This document shows, in pieces, positions 1-10,573 of a stretch of DNA of 64,000 nt. The translations under genes were made by a program, and so were the position numbers. The stretch's first letter is position 1; every line of letters starts with the position of its first letter. The notes beneath the pieces were generated by a model that saw only the letters and a program-made list of their open reading frames with translations, had not been told where the DNA came from and did not search any database. The stretch comes from Nocardioides sp. (lineage in GTDB: Bacteria > Actinomycetota > Actinomycetes > Propionibacteriales > Nocardioidaceae), in the NCBI GenBank assembly GCA_030698375.1, contig JAUYLL010000125.1, positions 1-64,000 of the forward strand. The letters are read 5' to 3'.

Positions 1-476
1 GGCATCGGGGGGAGCTGGCCCTGCTGGATGATCCGGTCACGCAGGTCGACCAGCATCGACTCCCCCCGGATGCCGGAGACGCCCAGCCGGGAGCGACGGA
101 ACGACCCGAGCAGGATGACCAGCCCGTAGATGAAGATCACCATCACGCCGACGCTGACTTTCAGCGTGATGCTGTCCTGGCGCCAGACGGCGAGCGAGAG
201 GGCGAGGAGCGTGACGACGACGAACCACGGCAGCCGGCGCGGACCGAGCAGGATCGTGGCCAGCGCCAACGGCAGCACGAAGATCGTCAGCGGGACAGAG
301 TCCTGCATCGCGACGGCCGCCCACAGCACCAGCACGTCGACGCCCAGCAGCAGCCACCACCACACCAGCTCACCGTCGAGGGCCCGCCGAGCCCGCGAGC
401 GCGCGGAGAGGTGCATCACGCGCCGCGTACCCTGCGCCCGGACCACCCGCCGGGTGCTCGGCACGCTCGTCGTCAT
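1..476 (-). CDS. N-terminal part of a membrane protein, probably a PP2C/SpoIIE-family serine phosphatase (truncated by window edge)
   Basis: Open minus frame from ATG at 476 to the window start; hydrophobic TM segments followed by ...GESMLVDLRDRIIQQGQLPPMP, typical of the entry to actinobacterial SpoIIE phosphatase domains. Confidence 0.65.
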   Translation of the reverse strand, partial: MTTSVPSTRRVVRAQGTRRVMHLSARSRARRALDGELVWWWLLLGVDVLVLWAAVAMQDSVPLTIFVLPLALATILLGPRRLPWFVVVTLLALSLAVWRQDSITLKVSVGVMVIFIYGLVILLGSFRRSRLGVSGIRGESMLVDLRDRIIQQGQLPPM

Positions 477-519
477 GGCCCCCGCCTCGTCATAGTGCCG
501 CTCGTGCTCGTGCTCGCGC

Positions 520-1380
520 TCACTGTACGGCGCGGGAACGGAACGTGGGCTGGCATCGGGAACACCAGAACAGGTTGCGCGCGGCGAGCACCTCGGTACG
601 GACGGGTCGCTCGCAGACCAGGCACGGCTGGTCGGTGCGCCGGTAGACGTAGACCTCGCCACCGTGGTCGTCCCGGCGGGGCTCGCGACCCATCGCCTCG
701 GGGGTGTGCTCGGGCCGGACGGTGTCGATGCGTCCGGTCCGCACCCCCTCGGTCATGAGCACCACGAGGTCGTCCCACAGGGTCTCGAGCTGCCTGCGAC
801 GCAGCGTCCGTCCGGGCCGGAGCGGGTCGATCCGGTGCCGGAACAGCACCTCGGCGCGGTAGACGTTGCCGACGCCGGCGAGCACCTGCTGGTCCATCAG
901 CAGCGCCCCGATCGGCGCTCGACTGCGCGAGACCCGCTCCCACGCCCGTTCCGGGACTGCGTCCGTACGCAGGGGGTCAGGGCCGAGACGGGCGACGACG
1001 ACCTCCGCCTCGGCGGGCGTCATCAGCGCGCAGGCGGTCGCCCCGCGGAGGTCGGCGTACGCCGTCCCCCCGGGTCCGGCGTCCGTCACCAGCCGCAGCC
1101 GGACCTGCCCGACGGGGCCGGGCACCTCCGCGGCGCCGGGTCCGAGGACCGTGACCGCGAACTTCCCGTACAACCCCAGGTGCACGTGGACGACCCGGTC
1201 TCCGGCGAAGGTGAGGAAGAGGTGCTTGCCCCACGCCTCCGCCTGCTCGAGCACCGCACCGTCCAGCAGCGCGGCCTCCTCGGCGAAGCGTCCCTGCGGG
1301 CTCGCGACGGCGACGGCCGACCCGGCGAACGCCGCGGTCAGCGCACCGGCGAGCCGGTGGAGGGTGTGTCCCTCGGGCAC
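520..1380 (-). CDS. Fpg/Nei family DNA glycosylase
   Basis: GTG start VPEGHTLHRLAG, MDQQVLAGVGNVYRAEVLFRHRI, C-terminal CxxC...CxxC zinc finger. Confidence 0.93.
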   Translation of the reverse strand: MPEGHTLHRLAGALTAAFAGSAVAVASPQGRFAEEAALLDGAVLEQAEAWGKHLFLTFAGDRVVHVHLGLYGKFAVTVLGPGAAEVPGPVGQVRLRLVTDAGPGGTAYADLRGATACALMTPAEAEVVVARLGPDPLRTDAVPERAWERVSRSRAPIGALLMDQQVLAGVGNVYRAEVLFRHRIDPLRPGRTLRRRQLETLWDDLVVLMTEGVRTGRIDTVRPEHTPEAMGREPRRDDHGGEVYVYRRTDQPCLVCERPVRTEVLAARNLFWCSRCQPTFRSRAVQ

Positions 1381-1381
1381 C

Positions 1382-1894
1382 TCAGGAAGAGGCGGAGCCG
1401 GGGCCGCCGAGCGCGGACTCGGGCAGCGGCGGGAGGTCGCCGCTGGTCTCGTAGTCAGAGAGCATGCCGATCCGCCGCGTGTGGCGCTCCTCGCCGGAGT
1501 ACGGCGTGGCGAGGAAGGCGTCGACGAAGCGGGCCATCTCCTCGACCGTGTGCATCCGACCGCCGACGGAGACGACGTTCGCGTCGTTGTGCTCGCGGGC
1601 GAGCACGGCGGTCTCCTCGCTCCACACCAGCGCCGCACGCACCCCGCGGACCTTGTTGGCCGCGATCTGCTCGCCGTTGCCGGACCCGCCGATCACCACG
1701 CCGAGGCTCCCCTGCTCGGGGAACTCCTCGGCGACCGCCTCGGCCGCCCGCAGGCAGAAGACCGGGTAGTCATCAAGGGCGTCGTAGACGAACGGACCGT
1801 GGTCGAGGACCTCGTGGCCGGCGTCGGTCAGGTGGGTGAGCAGGTGCTCCTTGAGCTCGAGACCGGCGTGGTCGGAGCCGAGATGGACGCGCAT
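1382..1894 (-). CDS. rpiB: Ribose-5-phosphate isomerase B
   Basis: MRVHLGSDHAGLELKEHL..., GGSGNGEQIAANKVRGVRAAL. Confidence 0.93.
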   Translation of the reverse strand: MRVHLGSDHAGLELKEHLLTHLTDAGHEVLDHGPFVYDALDDYPVFCLRAAEAVAEEFPEQGSLGVVIGGSGNGEQIAANKVRGVRAALVWSEETAVLAREHNDANVVSVGGRMHTVEEMARFVDAFLATPYSGEERHTRRIGMLSDYETSGDLPPLPESALGGPGSASS

Positions 1895-1898
1895 GGCG

Positions 1899-2822
1899 TC
1901 AGTCTCCCAGACCGCCGTGGAGCAGCAGGAACCCGGCCACCTGCCGCATCAACGGCTCGGCCGCGTCGAAGGCGTCGGGGTGGCGCCAGAACCCGTGCAC
2001 CTGGCCGAGATAGCGGGTCGCGGTGACCGCCACGCCGGCGGCGGCCATCCGGCGGGCCAGCTCCTCGGCCTCGTCGCGCAGCGGATCGGCCTCGGCGCTG
2101 ACCACCAGGGTCGGCGGCAGGGTGCCCAGCCGCGTCGAGCGCAGCGGGGCGAGATCGGGGTTCTCGAGGTTCTCGGGGGTCCCGGCGTACTGCTCCCAGT
2201 ACCAGGCCGCCTCCCGGGGGTCGAAGCCCACCGCGTCGCGGTAGGAGTCGAAGGACGCGGTCGGGTCCAGGAAGGGGTAGACCAGCGCGACCGCGGCGAA
2301 GAAGCCCGGGTTGCGCAGGGCGGCGACGAGCGCGAGGTTGCCGCCCGCACTGTCGCCGTGGACGTACGCCGGCCCTGCGAGGTCGTGTCCGTCCGCACCG
2401 CCGGCCAGCCAGCGCACCACCGCGTCGACGTCGTCGGGCGCCGCAGGGAAGGGGTGCTCGGGCGGGCGTCGGTAGTCGACCGAGAGGACCGCGGCGCGGG
2501 TGCGGTTCGCCAGCCGCCGCGCCGAGGCGTCGTGCACCTCGACGTCGTGGAAGACGAAGCCCCCTCCGTGCAGGTGCACCACCACCCCTGCGTGCGCGTC
2601 CGCGGGGAGGTAGAGCCGACACGGCACGCCACCGGCGTCGACGTCCACCACCATGGCTACGTCCTCGCGGCGCTCGGTGGCAGCCTCGGCCCGGGCCCGC
2701 TCGCGGGCGGCCTCGAGGTCGTGCCGCGGGTCGTAGGCAGGGAGGTCGCCGGTGCCGACGCCGACCGCCGCCGCCACCTGCGGGAAGAGGCCTCCCGTCG
2801 TGCCGTCCGTCCCGTCGGTCAC
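1899..2822 (-). CDS. Alpha/beta hydrolase (HSL-type esterase)
   Basis: HLHGGGF oxyanion motif, GDSAGGN nucleophile elbow; GTG start overlaps the metG stop. Confidence 0.9.
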   Translation of the reverse strand: MTDGTDGTTGGLFPQVAAAVGVGTGDLPAYDPRHDLEAARERARAEAATERREDVAMVVDVDAGGVPCRLYLPADAHAGVVVHLHGGGFVFHDVEVHDASARRLANRTRAAVLSVDYRRPPEHPFPAAPDDVDAVVRWLAGGADGHDLAGPAYVHGDSAGGNLALVAALRNPGFFAAVALVYPFLDPTASFDSYRDAVGFDPREAAWYWEQYAGTPENLENPDLAPLRSTRLGTLPPTLVVSAEADPLRDEAEELARRMAAAGVAVTATRYLGQVHGFWRHPDAFDAAEPLMRQVAGFLLLHGGLGD

Positions 2823-4621
2823 ACGGTCTCCCCGGCCAGCCGGGCGAGCTCCTCGTCGACGACCGAGGGGTCGAGCTTGGTGAAGACCGGAGTGGGCTTG
2901 GCCACGGTGGCGCCGACCACGACCGGGCGACGACGCCACTCCGGGATCTCGCGGTAGTCACCCGTGATCACCGGGTACGCCGGCCCGCCGTCGAGGTCGT
3001 CGACCTCCTCGATCCGCGGCATCGGCGCCACCTCGCCGGTCCCGCCGAGGGTGGCGTCGACGGCGTTGGCGCTGTGCGGGAGGAAGGGCGCCAGCAGCAG
3101 GTTGCAGTCGGCCACGCACTGGGCCACGACGTGGAGCACCGTGCCGAGGCGCTCGCGCTGGTCCTCGCCCTTGAGCTGCCAGGGGGCGGTGTCGGAGACG
3201 AAGCGGTTGACGTCGGCGACGGTGCGCATCACCTCGCCCACCGCCTGCTTCTGCCGGTGCGCGCGGATCAGGTCCCCGACGGTGTCGAAGGCCCCCTCGA
3301 CCCGGTCCAGCAGCGCCTGGTCGGTGTCCTCGAGGGCCCCGCAGGGCGGGATCTCCCCGAAGTTCTTCGCGATCAGGGTGGCGGTCCGGTTGACCAGGTT
3401 GCCCCACCCGGCGACGAGCTCGTCGTTGGTGCGGCGGACGAACTCCGACCAGGTGAAGTCGCTGTCCTGGTTCTCGGGGCCGGCCGCGCAGATGAAGTAG
3501 CGCAGCGCGTCGGGCTGGTAGCGCTCGAGGACGTCGCGGACGTAGATCACGACGGACTTCGAGGAGCTGAACTTGCGGCCCTCCATGGTGAGGAACTCCG
3601 AGGAGACCACCTCGGTCGGCAGGTTGAGGACGCCGTACTCCCCCGGCTCGCCGCCACGCTCGCCGCGGCCGTCGTAGGCGAGCAGCTCGGCGGGCCAGAT
3701 CTGGGAGTGGAAGGTGATGTTGTCCTTGCCCATGAAGTAGTACGACAGCGCCTCGGGGTCGTTCCACCACGCGCGCCACGCGTCGGGGTCGCCCGAGCGA
3801 CGGGCCCACTCGATCGAGGCGGAGAGGTAGCCGATGACGGCGTCGAACCAGACGTAGAGCTTCTTCGTCGGGTTCTCGCGCCAGCCGTCGAGCGGGACGG
3901 AGATGCCCCAGTCGATGTCGCGGGTCATCGCGCGGGGCCGGATGTCGGCGAGGATGTTCTGGCTGAACCGGATGACGTTGGGGCGCCAGGTTCCCGAGGC
4001 CTCCCGCTCGTCGAGCCAGGCTCCGAGCGCCTCGGCGAGCGCCGGCAGGTCGAGGAAGAAGTGCTGGGTCTCGACGAACTCGGGGACCTCGCCGTTGATC
4101 CTGCTGCGGGGCTCGATCAGGTCGGTGGGGTCCAGCTGGTTGCCGCAGGAGTCGCACTGGTCGCCGCGCGCCCCGTCGGCCTTGCAGATCGGGCAGGTCC
4201 CCTCGATGTAGCGGTCGGGCAGCGTGCGCCCGGTCGAGGGAGAGATCGCACCGCTGGTCGTGCGCTCCACCATGTAGCCGTTGCGGTGCACGACCGTGAA
4301 GAGCTCCTGAGCGACGGCGTGGTGGTTGCGGGTCGTCGTACGGGTGAAGAGGTCGTAGGAGAGCCCGAGCGCGACCAGGTCCTCGACGATGAGCCGGTTG
4401 TTGACGTCGGCGAGCTCCCGCGCGCTCACCCCGGCCGCGTCGGCAGCGACCAGGATCGGGGTGCCGTGCTCGTCGGTGCCCGAGACCATGAGCACGTCGT
4501 GCCCGGCCATCCGCATGTACCGGCTGAACACGTCGGACGGCACGCCGAAGCCAGCGACGTGGCCGATGTGGCGGGGACCGTTGGCGTAGGGCCAGGCGAC
4601 GGCGGACAGAACTCTGCTCAT
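2819..4621 (-). CDS. metG: Methionyl-tRNA synthetase
   Basis: [16 protein letters not shown], zinc cysteine cluster [24 protein letters not shown]. Confidence 0.97.
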   Translation of the reverse strand: MSRVLSAVAWPYANGPRHIGHVAGFGVPSDVFSRYMRMAGHDVLMVSGTDEHGTPILVAADAAGVSARELADVNNRLIVEDLVALGLSYDLFTRTTTRNHHAVAQELFTVVHRNGYMVERTTSGAISPSTGRTLPDRYIEGTCPICKADGARGDQCDSCGNQLDPTDLIEPRSRINGEVPEFVETQHFFLDLPALAEALGAWLDEREASGTWRPNVIRFSQNILADIRPRAMTRDIDWGISVPLDGWRENPTKKLYVWFDAVIGYLSASIEWARRSGDPDAWRAWWNDPEALSYYFMGKDNITFHSQIWPAELLAYDGRGERGGEPGEYGVLNLPTEVVSSEFLTMEGRKFSSSKSVVIYVRDVLERYQPDALRYFICAAGPENQDSDFTWSEFVRRTNDELVAGWGNLVNRTATLIAKNFGEIPPCGALEDTDQALLDRVEGAFDTVGDLIRAHRQKQAVGEVMRTVADVNRFVSDTAPWQLKGEDQRERLGTVLHVVAQCVADCNLLLAPFLPHSANAVDATLGGTGEVAPMPRIEEVDDLDGGPAYPVITGDYREIPEWRRRPVVVGATVAKPTPVFTKLDPSVVDEELARLAGETV

Positions 4622-4679
4622 GGCGCCCGATCCTAGGTGGGACACCGGAGCCGGCCCGCGGCGCCCGGCACCGCCGTCC

Positions 4680-5291
4680 TCAGTCGAAGACGAGGTCGGC
4701 GTCGCGGGAGCGCTTGAGCTCGAAGAAGTAGGGGTAGCCGGCCAGCGCCACCGCGCCGTCCCAGACCTTGCCGGCCTCCTCGCCGCGCGGGATGCGGGTG
4801 AGGACGGGGCCGAAGAACGCCGCCCCCTCCAGCGCGATGACCGGGGTGCCGACCTCCTCGCCGACCTGGTCGATGCCCCGGTGGTGGGAGGCCTTGAGGT
4901 CCTCGTCGTGCTCGGTGGAGTCCATCATTTCGGCGAGCGCGACGGGCAGGCCGACCTCCTCGAGCGCCTCCTCGACGGTCGCGCGGTCCAGGTCCCGCTG
5001 CTCGTTGTGGCGGCGGGTGCCGAGCGCGGTGTAGAGCGGGAGCAGGACGTCCTTGCCGTGGGCCTCCTCCGCGGCGATACAGACCCGCACGGGCCCGCAG
5101 GCGTCGTCGAGCATGGCTCGGTAGTCGTCGGAGACGTCCTTGTCGGCGTTGAGGTAGGCCAGGCTCATCACGTGCCAGGTGACCTCGACGTCGCGCACCT
5201 CCTCGACCTCGAGGACCCACCTCGAGGTGATCCAGGCGAAGGGGCACAGCGGGTCGAACCAGAAGTCGGCGCGGGTCATGGGCCCCATCAT
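4680..5291 (-). CDS. DsbA-family protein similar to mycothiol-dependent reductases (Rv2466c-like)
   Basis: [18 protein letters not shown] with CPF active-site region. Confidence 0.8.
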   Translation of the reverse strand: MMGPMTRADFWFDPLCPFAWITSRWVLEVEEVRDVEVTWHVMSLAYLNADKDVSDDYRAMLDDACGPVRVCIAAEEAHGKDVLLPLYTALGTRRHNEQRDLDRATVEEALEEVGLPVALAEMMDSTEHDEDLKASHHRGIDQVGEEVGTPVIALEGAAFFGPVLTRIPRGEEAGKVWDGAVALAGYPYFFELKRSRDADLVFD

Positions 5292-5354
5292 GCTCGGCTG
5301 CTGGTCACCCCCGGGTGACCCGGTGGCGCTGTGGGAGGAACCGGCAGGTCGGGG

Positions 5355-7028
5355 TCAGCGCGGCCGCGCCACGACCACGTGGCCGCGGGGTGACCGCACG
5401 GGGGTGATGAGGTGCGTCCCGGCGTAGGCGACCCGGACGACCCGCTTCCCGGGCGTGAGCCCGCGCACGACGACCCGCGCACGCCCCTGGCTGAGCGGGA
5501 CCTCGACCCGCTGCTGCCCGACCCGGACCACGGCCGTCCCCTGGGGATCGGCGACGCCCGGCGCGACCACCCGGAGCCGCACGACCGCACGCTCGGGCCG
5601 GCCGATCGCCCGGACCCCCAAGCGCGGGTCGGTCACGACCCGTGCGGACCGCTTCATGGTCCGCTCGTAGCTGCGGTAATGCGTGCGGGTGATCGAGATC
5701 CGCGGACGGATCCGCGCCCCGACGTCCTCGGGCCCCAGCTCGTACGCCGACCCGGTGACGCCGGTGGGCACACCGTTGCGCAACCACTGGAGACGGACGT
5801 CGGCGTCGGCCGGCTCGACCGTGCCCGGCTCGACCGTGAGCACCTGCCCCCTGCGCGCCTCGCCGACCACCCGGAAGCCCGAGGCCTGGATCGTCCCCGC
5901 CAGCACCGCCGCCGTGGCAGGAGAGGGGGCGATGCGGTCGTGGTAGCCCTTGCGGCCGTAAGTGATCTCGGCGGTGATCCGCTTCCCGATCTGGGCCTGG
6001 TCCAGAGTCAGCACGGTGCCGGTGGCACCGGGGACCGGCGTGCCGTCGGCCAACCACCGCACGCGCGTCGTGCCGGCGGCCGGGCTGACCGATCCGAGCG
6101 AGACCGACAGCTCCCGGTCCACCTCGGCGACGCCCTCGATGGCCGGTGCCGCGCCCGGTGCCAGCGTCCCTGGCTCCACCGGGGTCGTGCGGGCCGAGTC
6201 GGCCACGCCGTTGAGGTAGCCCGTACTGGTCCCGATGATCCGGACCGCGATCTCCTTGTCCAGGTGCGCCGGTCGGGGCGCGAAAGTCGCGCCGTTCTGC
6301 TTCATGAGCCGGTTACCGTCGACGAACCAGCGGTACTTGTAGCTCCCGGCGGGTGCCCAGGTGCCCGGCTGCGCCGCGAGCGTCGCGCCGACCGCCGGCG
6401 CCCCGGCCACCCGAGGAGCGGCGACGTTCGCGACCTTGACGTCGTTGAAGTGGATGAAGCCGGTGGGCCAGCCTCGCCCCTTGACGAGCCGGCGCCAGCT
6501 GAAGTCGCCCCCCCAGCTGTCCTCGGAGATGATGATCTCGGTGTCGGAGATCACTCGCTCGACGTAGGCCACGTGGCCCGACGACCCCGCCCCGGGGACG
6601 TTCCGGTCCCACCAGGCCACGGAGCCGACCATCGGGACCTGGTCGGTGATGGAGGCCTTCACGTAGCCCCAGTTCCAGGCGTTGCCCTCGCCCGACCACG
6701 GGCGCTGGGCACTCATCCCGCCCTGGACCATGCGGTAGGCGACGTAGTTGGTGCAGTTGTGGCCGGCGTACATGCGCCACCACATCTCTTTGCCGGCGGT
6801 GGCGTAGCCCGCGTGGGGGTATCCGGCCCGGCGGCAGGCGGCGTAGCCGGTGCACAGGTAGGAGGTCGACGGCGCGGCGGTGCGTGCAGCAGCGACGCTG
6901 GGCGGCGACTCGGCCGGAGCACTCTCCGCGCTGGCGGCGGGAGCCACGAGGAGGCTCGCGGTGAGAGCGACGACGACGGCGCTGGCGACGGGGCCGATGA
7001 CGGCGCGCCACCTTCTCGAGATCCTCAC
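5355..7028 (-). CDS. Secreted CHAP-domain protein with C-terminal repeated Ig-like modules
   Basis: Signal peptide RRWRAVIGPVASAVVVALTASLLVAPAASA; GHNCTNYVAYRM ... GHVAYVERV CHAP motif; repeated GxxLxVxPGTxxPA..RxQWLRNG modules. Confidence 0.85.
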   Translation of the reverse strand: MRISRRWRAVIGPVASAVVVALTASLLVAPAASAESAPAESPPSVAAARTAAPSTSYLCTGYAACRRAGYPHAGYATAGKEMWWRMYAGHNCTNYVAYRMVQGGMSAQRPWSGEGNAWNWGYVKASITDQVPMVGSVAWWDRNVPGAGSSGHVAYVERVISDTEIIISEDSWGGDFSWRRLVKGRGWPTGFIHFNDVKVANVAAPRVAGAPAVGATLAAQPGTWAPAGSYKYRWFVDGNRLMKQNGATFAPRPAHLDKEIAVRIIGTSTGYLNGVADSARTTPVEPGTLAPGAAPAIEGVAEVDRELSVSLGSVSPAAGTTRVRWLADGTPVPGATGTVLTLDQAQIGKRITAEITYGRKGYHDRIAPSPATAAVLAGTIQASGFRVVGEARRGQVLTVEPGTVEPADADVRLQWLRNGVPTGVTGSAYELGPEDVGARIRPRISITRTHYRSYERTMKRSARVVTDPRLGVRAIGRPERAVVRLRVVAPGVADPQGTAVVRVGQQRVEVPLSQGRARVVVRGLTPGKRVVRVAYAGTHLITPVRSPRGHVVVARPR

Positions 7029-7177
7029 GAGGACTGATTCTCGCCTCTCGGCAAGCGCGACACACCACAAATGCACAATTTTTACTTTAATACCTCTGGC
7101 GATCACCCGTCCCAGCATCCTCACAGGCCCCGTCCGCCCCCACTGCCCCACCCTCGGGGGGTGACAGGATGCGGGCC

Positions 7178-9742
7178 ATGCCTGGAACCAACCTGACCCG
7201 CGATGAGGCGCAGACCCGCGCCCGCATCCTCGCCGTCGAGTCCGCAGCCATCGACCTGGACCTGAGCGTCTCCGACACCGAGTTCGCGAGCACCACCGTG
7301 CTCCGTTTCTCCTGCCGCGAGCCCGGTGCCAGCACCTTCGCCGACCTCGTCGGCGCCACGATCGAGGACCTGAGCCTCAACGGCACCCGTCTCGATCCCG
7401 AGGATGTCTACCGCGACCACCGGATCCGGCTCGACGACCTCCTTGCGGAGAACGAGCTCGTGGTCCGCTGCCGGCTGCCCTACAGCCGCACCGGCGAGGG
7501 GCTGCACCGGTTCGTCGACCCCGCCGACGACCGTGTCTACCTCTACACGCAGTTCGAGGTCCCCGACGCCCGCCGGGTGTTCACCACCTTCGAGCAGCCC
7601 GACCTCAAGACCACCTTCACCTTCACCGTGACCGCCCCGGCGCACTGGACGGTGATCTCCAACTCCCCCACCCCCGAGCCCGAGCCGGCGGACGACACGG
7701 AGGCAGGGGAGGCCACGGCCACCTGGCGCTTCGCACCGACGCAGCGGATGTCGACGTACATCACCGCGCTGGTGGCCGGGGAGTACCACGAGGTGCGCGA
7801 CGTCTACGTCGGCAAGCACGGCGAGATCCCGCTCGGCCACTACTGCCGCCAGTCGAAGGTCCCGGACCTCGACGTGGAGGAGCTGACGGAGGTCACCAAG
7901 CAGGGCTTCGCGTTCTTCGAGGAGGCCTTCGACCACCCCTACCCATTCGGCAAGTACGACCAGGCCTACGTGCCGGAGTACAACATGGGCGCGATGGAGA
8001 ACGCCGGTTGCGTGACCTTCCGCGACGAGTACCTCCCCCGCAGTCGGCAGGTCCGCTCGTTCTACGAGCAGCGCGCCAACACGATCCTCCACGAGATGGC
8101 CCACATGTGGTTCGGCGACCTCGTCACCATGAGGTGGTGGGACGACCTCTGGCTCAACGAGTCGTTCGCCGAGTGGGCCTCCCACCACGCCTCGGTGCAG
8201 GCGACGCAGTACACCGAGGCCTGGACCGGGTTCACCAACGCACGCAAGAACTGGGCCTACCGCCAGGACCAGCTTCCCAGCACCCACCCGATCGCCGCGG
8301 ACAACCACGACCTCGAGGCCGTCGAGGTGAACTTCGACGGCATCACGTACGCCAAGGGGGCTTCGTCGCTCAAGCAGCTGGTCGCCTGGGTGGGTGAGGA
8401 GGAGTTCCTCACCGGCCTCCGCGCCTACTTCAAGGCCCACGCCTTCGGCAACACCGAGCTCGGCGACCTGCTCTCCGCGCTCGAGGACGCCTCCGGCCGC
8501 GAGCTGCGCAGCTGGGCCGACGAGTGGCTGTCCACCTCCGGGGTCAACACCCTCGCCGCGGACCTCGACCTGGGTGAGGACGGCAGCTACACCCGGTTCG
8601 CGGTACGGCAGAGCGCCCACCCGGACTTCCCGACGCTGCGACGGCACCGCCTCGGCATCGGCCTCTACGACCGCGTCGACGGTCGGCTCGTCCGTCGGAG
8701 GAACGTCGAGACCGACGTGCGCGGCGAGACCACCGACGTGCCCGAGCTCGTCGGCGAGCCGCAGCCCGACCTGCTGCTGCTCAACGACGGCGACCTCACC
8801 TACGCCAAGATCCGGCTCGACCCCCGGTCGCTGGCCACCGTCGTCGACGGCATCGACACCCTCGACGACTCGCTGGCCCGCGCGCTGTGCTGGGGCGCGG
8901 CGTGGGACATGACCCGCGACGCGGAGATGTCGGCCAGCGACTTCGTGGCGCTGGTGCTGCGCGGCATCGGCTCGGAGAGCGACGTGATGGCGGTCAGCAG
9001 GCTCCCCCTCTACGCCCGCCAGGCCGTCGAGACCTTCACCCACCCCGGCCGGCGCGCCACCGTGCAGCGCACCTGGGAGGAGGGCCTGCACGCACTGCTG
9101 CACGCCGCCGAGGCGGGCAGCGACCACCAGCTGGCGTTCGCCCGGGCGTACGCCGCGGCCGCGCACAGCGACGCGGCGCTCGACCTCCTCGAGGCGCTGC
9201 TCGACGGCAGCACCACCAGGGAGGGCCTGACGGTCGACACCGACCTGCGCTGGTCGTTCCTCGCCTCGCTCGCCGCGGCCGGCCGGGCCGACGAGCACCG
9301 CATCGCCGCCGAGCAGGCGCAGGACGCCACGATCTCCGGGCAGGAACGGGCGGCCGCCGCCCGGGCCCTGCGTCCGCTCCCCGCCGCCAAGGAGGAGGCG
9401 TGGGAGGCCGCGGTCGTCCGGGACGACGTCGCGAACGAGACCCAGCGCAGCATCGCCACCGCCTTCATGGCTGCGGGACAGGAGGACGTGCTGGCGCCGT
9501 ACCTCGAGCGGTACCTGGCCGCCGCCGAGACCCTGTGGGAGAGCAAGGGCGTGCAGCGCGCCTCGACGGTGCTCGAGCAGATGTTTCCGCGGCCGCTGGC
9601 GTCAGCGTCGACGGTCGAGCGGGTGACCCGGTGGCTGGAGGAGTCCCCGGCCAACCCGGCGGCCAAGCGCTACGTCCGCGAGGGTCTCGCGGACGTGCAG
9701 CGGGCGCTCGCCGCACAGGAGAAGGACGGCGCCGGAGCCTGA
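7178..9742 (+). CDS. pepN: Aminopeptidase N (M1 family)
   Basis: GAMENAG and HEMAHMWFGD...NESFAEW motifs. Confidence 0.96.
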   Translation: MPGTNLTRDEAQTRARILAVESAAIDLDLSVSDTEFASTTVLRFSCREPGASTFADLVGATIEDLSLNGTRLDPEDVYRDHRIRLDDLLAENELVVRCRLPYSRTGEGLHRFVDPADDRVYLYTQFEVPDARRVFTTFEQPDLKTTFTFTVTAPAHWTVISNSPTPEPEPADDTEAGEATATWRFAPTQRMSTYITALVAGEYHEVRDVYVGKHGEIPLGHYCRQSKVPDLDVEELTEVTKQGFAFFEEAFDHPYPFGKYDQAYVPEYNMGAMENAGCVTFRDEYLPRSRQVRSFYEQRANTILHEMAHMWFGDLVTMRWWDDLWLNESFAEWASHHASVQATQYTEAWTGFTNARKNWAYRQDQLPSTHPIAADNHDLEAVEVNFDGITYAKGASSLKQLVAWVGEEEFLTGLRAYFKAHAFGNTELGDLLSALEDASGRELRSWADEWLSTSGVNTLAADLDLGEDGSYTRFAVRQSAHPDFPTLRRHRLGIGLYDRVDGRLVRRRNVETDVRGETTDVPELVGEPQPDLLLLNDGDLTYAKIRLDPRSLATVVDGIDTLDDSLARALCWGAAWDMTRDAEMSASDFVALVLRGIGSESDVMAVSRLPLYARQAVETFTHPGRRATVQRTWEEGLHALLHAAEAGSDHQLAFARAYAAAAHSDAALDLLEALLDGSTTREGLTVDTDLRWSFLASLAAAGRADEHRIAAEQAQDATISGQERAAAARALRPLPAAKEEAWEAAVVRDDVANETQRSIATAFMAAGQEDVLAPYLERYLAAAETLWESKGVQRASTVLEQMFPRPLASASTVERVTRWLEESPANPAAKRYVREGLADVQRALAAQEKDGAGA

Positions 9743-9759
9743 TCCGCCGGCGCCGCAGG

Positions 9760-10143
9760 TCAGCGGCGGGCCTGGTGCGCGAGCTGCGCCAGGCCCCTGC
9801 TGATCGCACCGACCAGGTCGCCGGCCGCGAGGTCGGCCTGCATCGAGACGACGGCGAGCCGGGCGTGGTCGTCGTCGAGGGAGCGGCGGACGACCTCGCC
9901 GGTCACCACCTCGAGCGCGCGGGCATCGGGGTCGACCAGCACCAGGACCGAGCGCTCGGGGACCACGAGGGTCGCGTGCAGGAGCTCGGCGAACGCCCGC
10001 GGGTCGCCCTCGCTGGCGCCGACGTAGACGGAGAACTCGAACCGGCTGATCGTCTCCGCCGACCGGATGGCCGCGTCGATGCCAGCGCGCTCGCGAGAGT
10101 GCAGCGCCTCACCAGCGGGCACTGGCGCCACCGCTCTCGACAT
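9760..10143 (-). CDS. Conserved DUF5130-like protein
   Basis: MSRAVAPVPAGEALHSRERAGIDAAIRSAETISRFEFSVYVGASEGDPRAFAELLHATL...; coding in actinobacterial context. Confidence 0.65.
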   Translation of the reverse strand: MSRAVAPVPAGEALHSRERAGIDAAIRSAETISRFEFSVYVGASEGDPRAFAELLHATLVVPERSVLVLVDPDARALEVVTGEVVRRSLDDDHARLAVVSMQADLAAGDLVGAISRGLAQLAHQARR

Positions 10144-10501
10144 GAGCGGGTTCGCCGGCAGGAAGCTCGGCGCGCGCGGACGCGGCGCCGACGCCCTTGG
10201 TGGGTCCGCCGAACCACTCCGGGTTGCGCCAGGCGTTCTCCGACTCGGCGTACGCCGGCGCACGCGACGCGGAGAGCCACGACAGGAGGGCGACGACCGC
10301 GAAGGCGACGGCCGGGAGGATGAGGAGCACCATGAGGAACTGCAGGCCCGAGACGGGCTCTGCCTCCTCCCAGCCCACCGGCACGTCGGCCATCGCCGGA
10401 GCCAGGGTGCCCAGCACCAGCATGGCTGTGAGGCCCGTCACGATGCCGAGACGGCGGACGAGGAAGGTACGGGAGACAGGGGCGGAGGACGGCGTCATCA
10501 C
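10109..10501 (-). CDS. Small membrane protein of unknown function
   Basis: N-terminal signal/TM segment plus second TM (LMVLLILPAVAFAVVALLSW); overlaps the next gene. Confidence 0.6.
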   Translation of the reverse strand: MMTPSSAPVSRTFLVRRLGIVTGLTAMLVLGTLAPAMADVPVGWEEAEPVSGLQFLMVLLILPAVAFAVVALLSWLSASRAPAYAESENAWRNPEWFGGPTKGVGAASARAELPAGEPAHVESGGASARW

Positions 10502-10573
10502 GCCTCACAGCGTATCGGAGGTGGGTCCCACGGCGGGTTGGTGCCCGCCATCCGTCCCGTTAGCCTCCGAGAC

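Noticed and set aside
3074-4636. 520-aa plus ORF antisense to metG
   Set aside because: Shadow ORF; no domain signature, and metG is unequivocal on the minus strand.
7121-9298. 725-aa minus ORF antisense to pepN
   Set aside because: Typical antisense shadow ORF of high-GC coding DNA; pepN motifs are on the plus strand.
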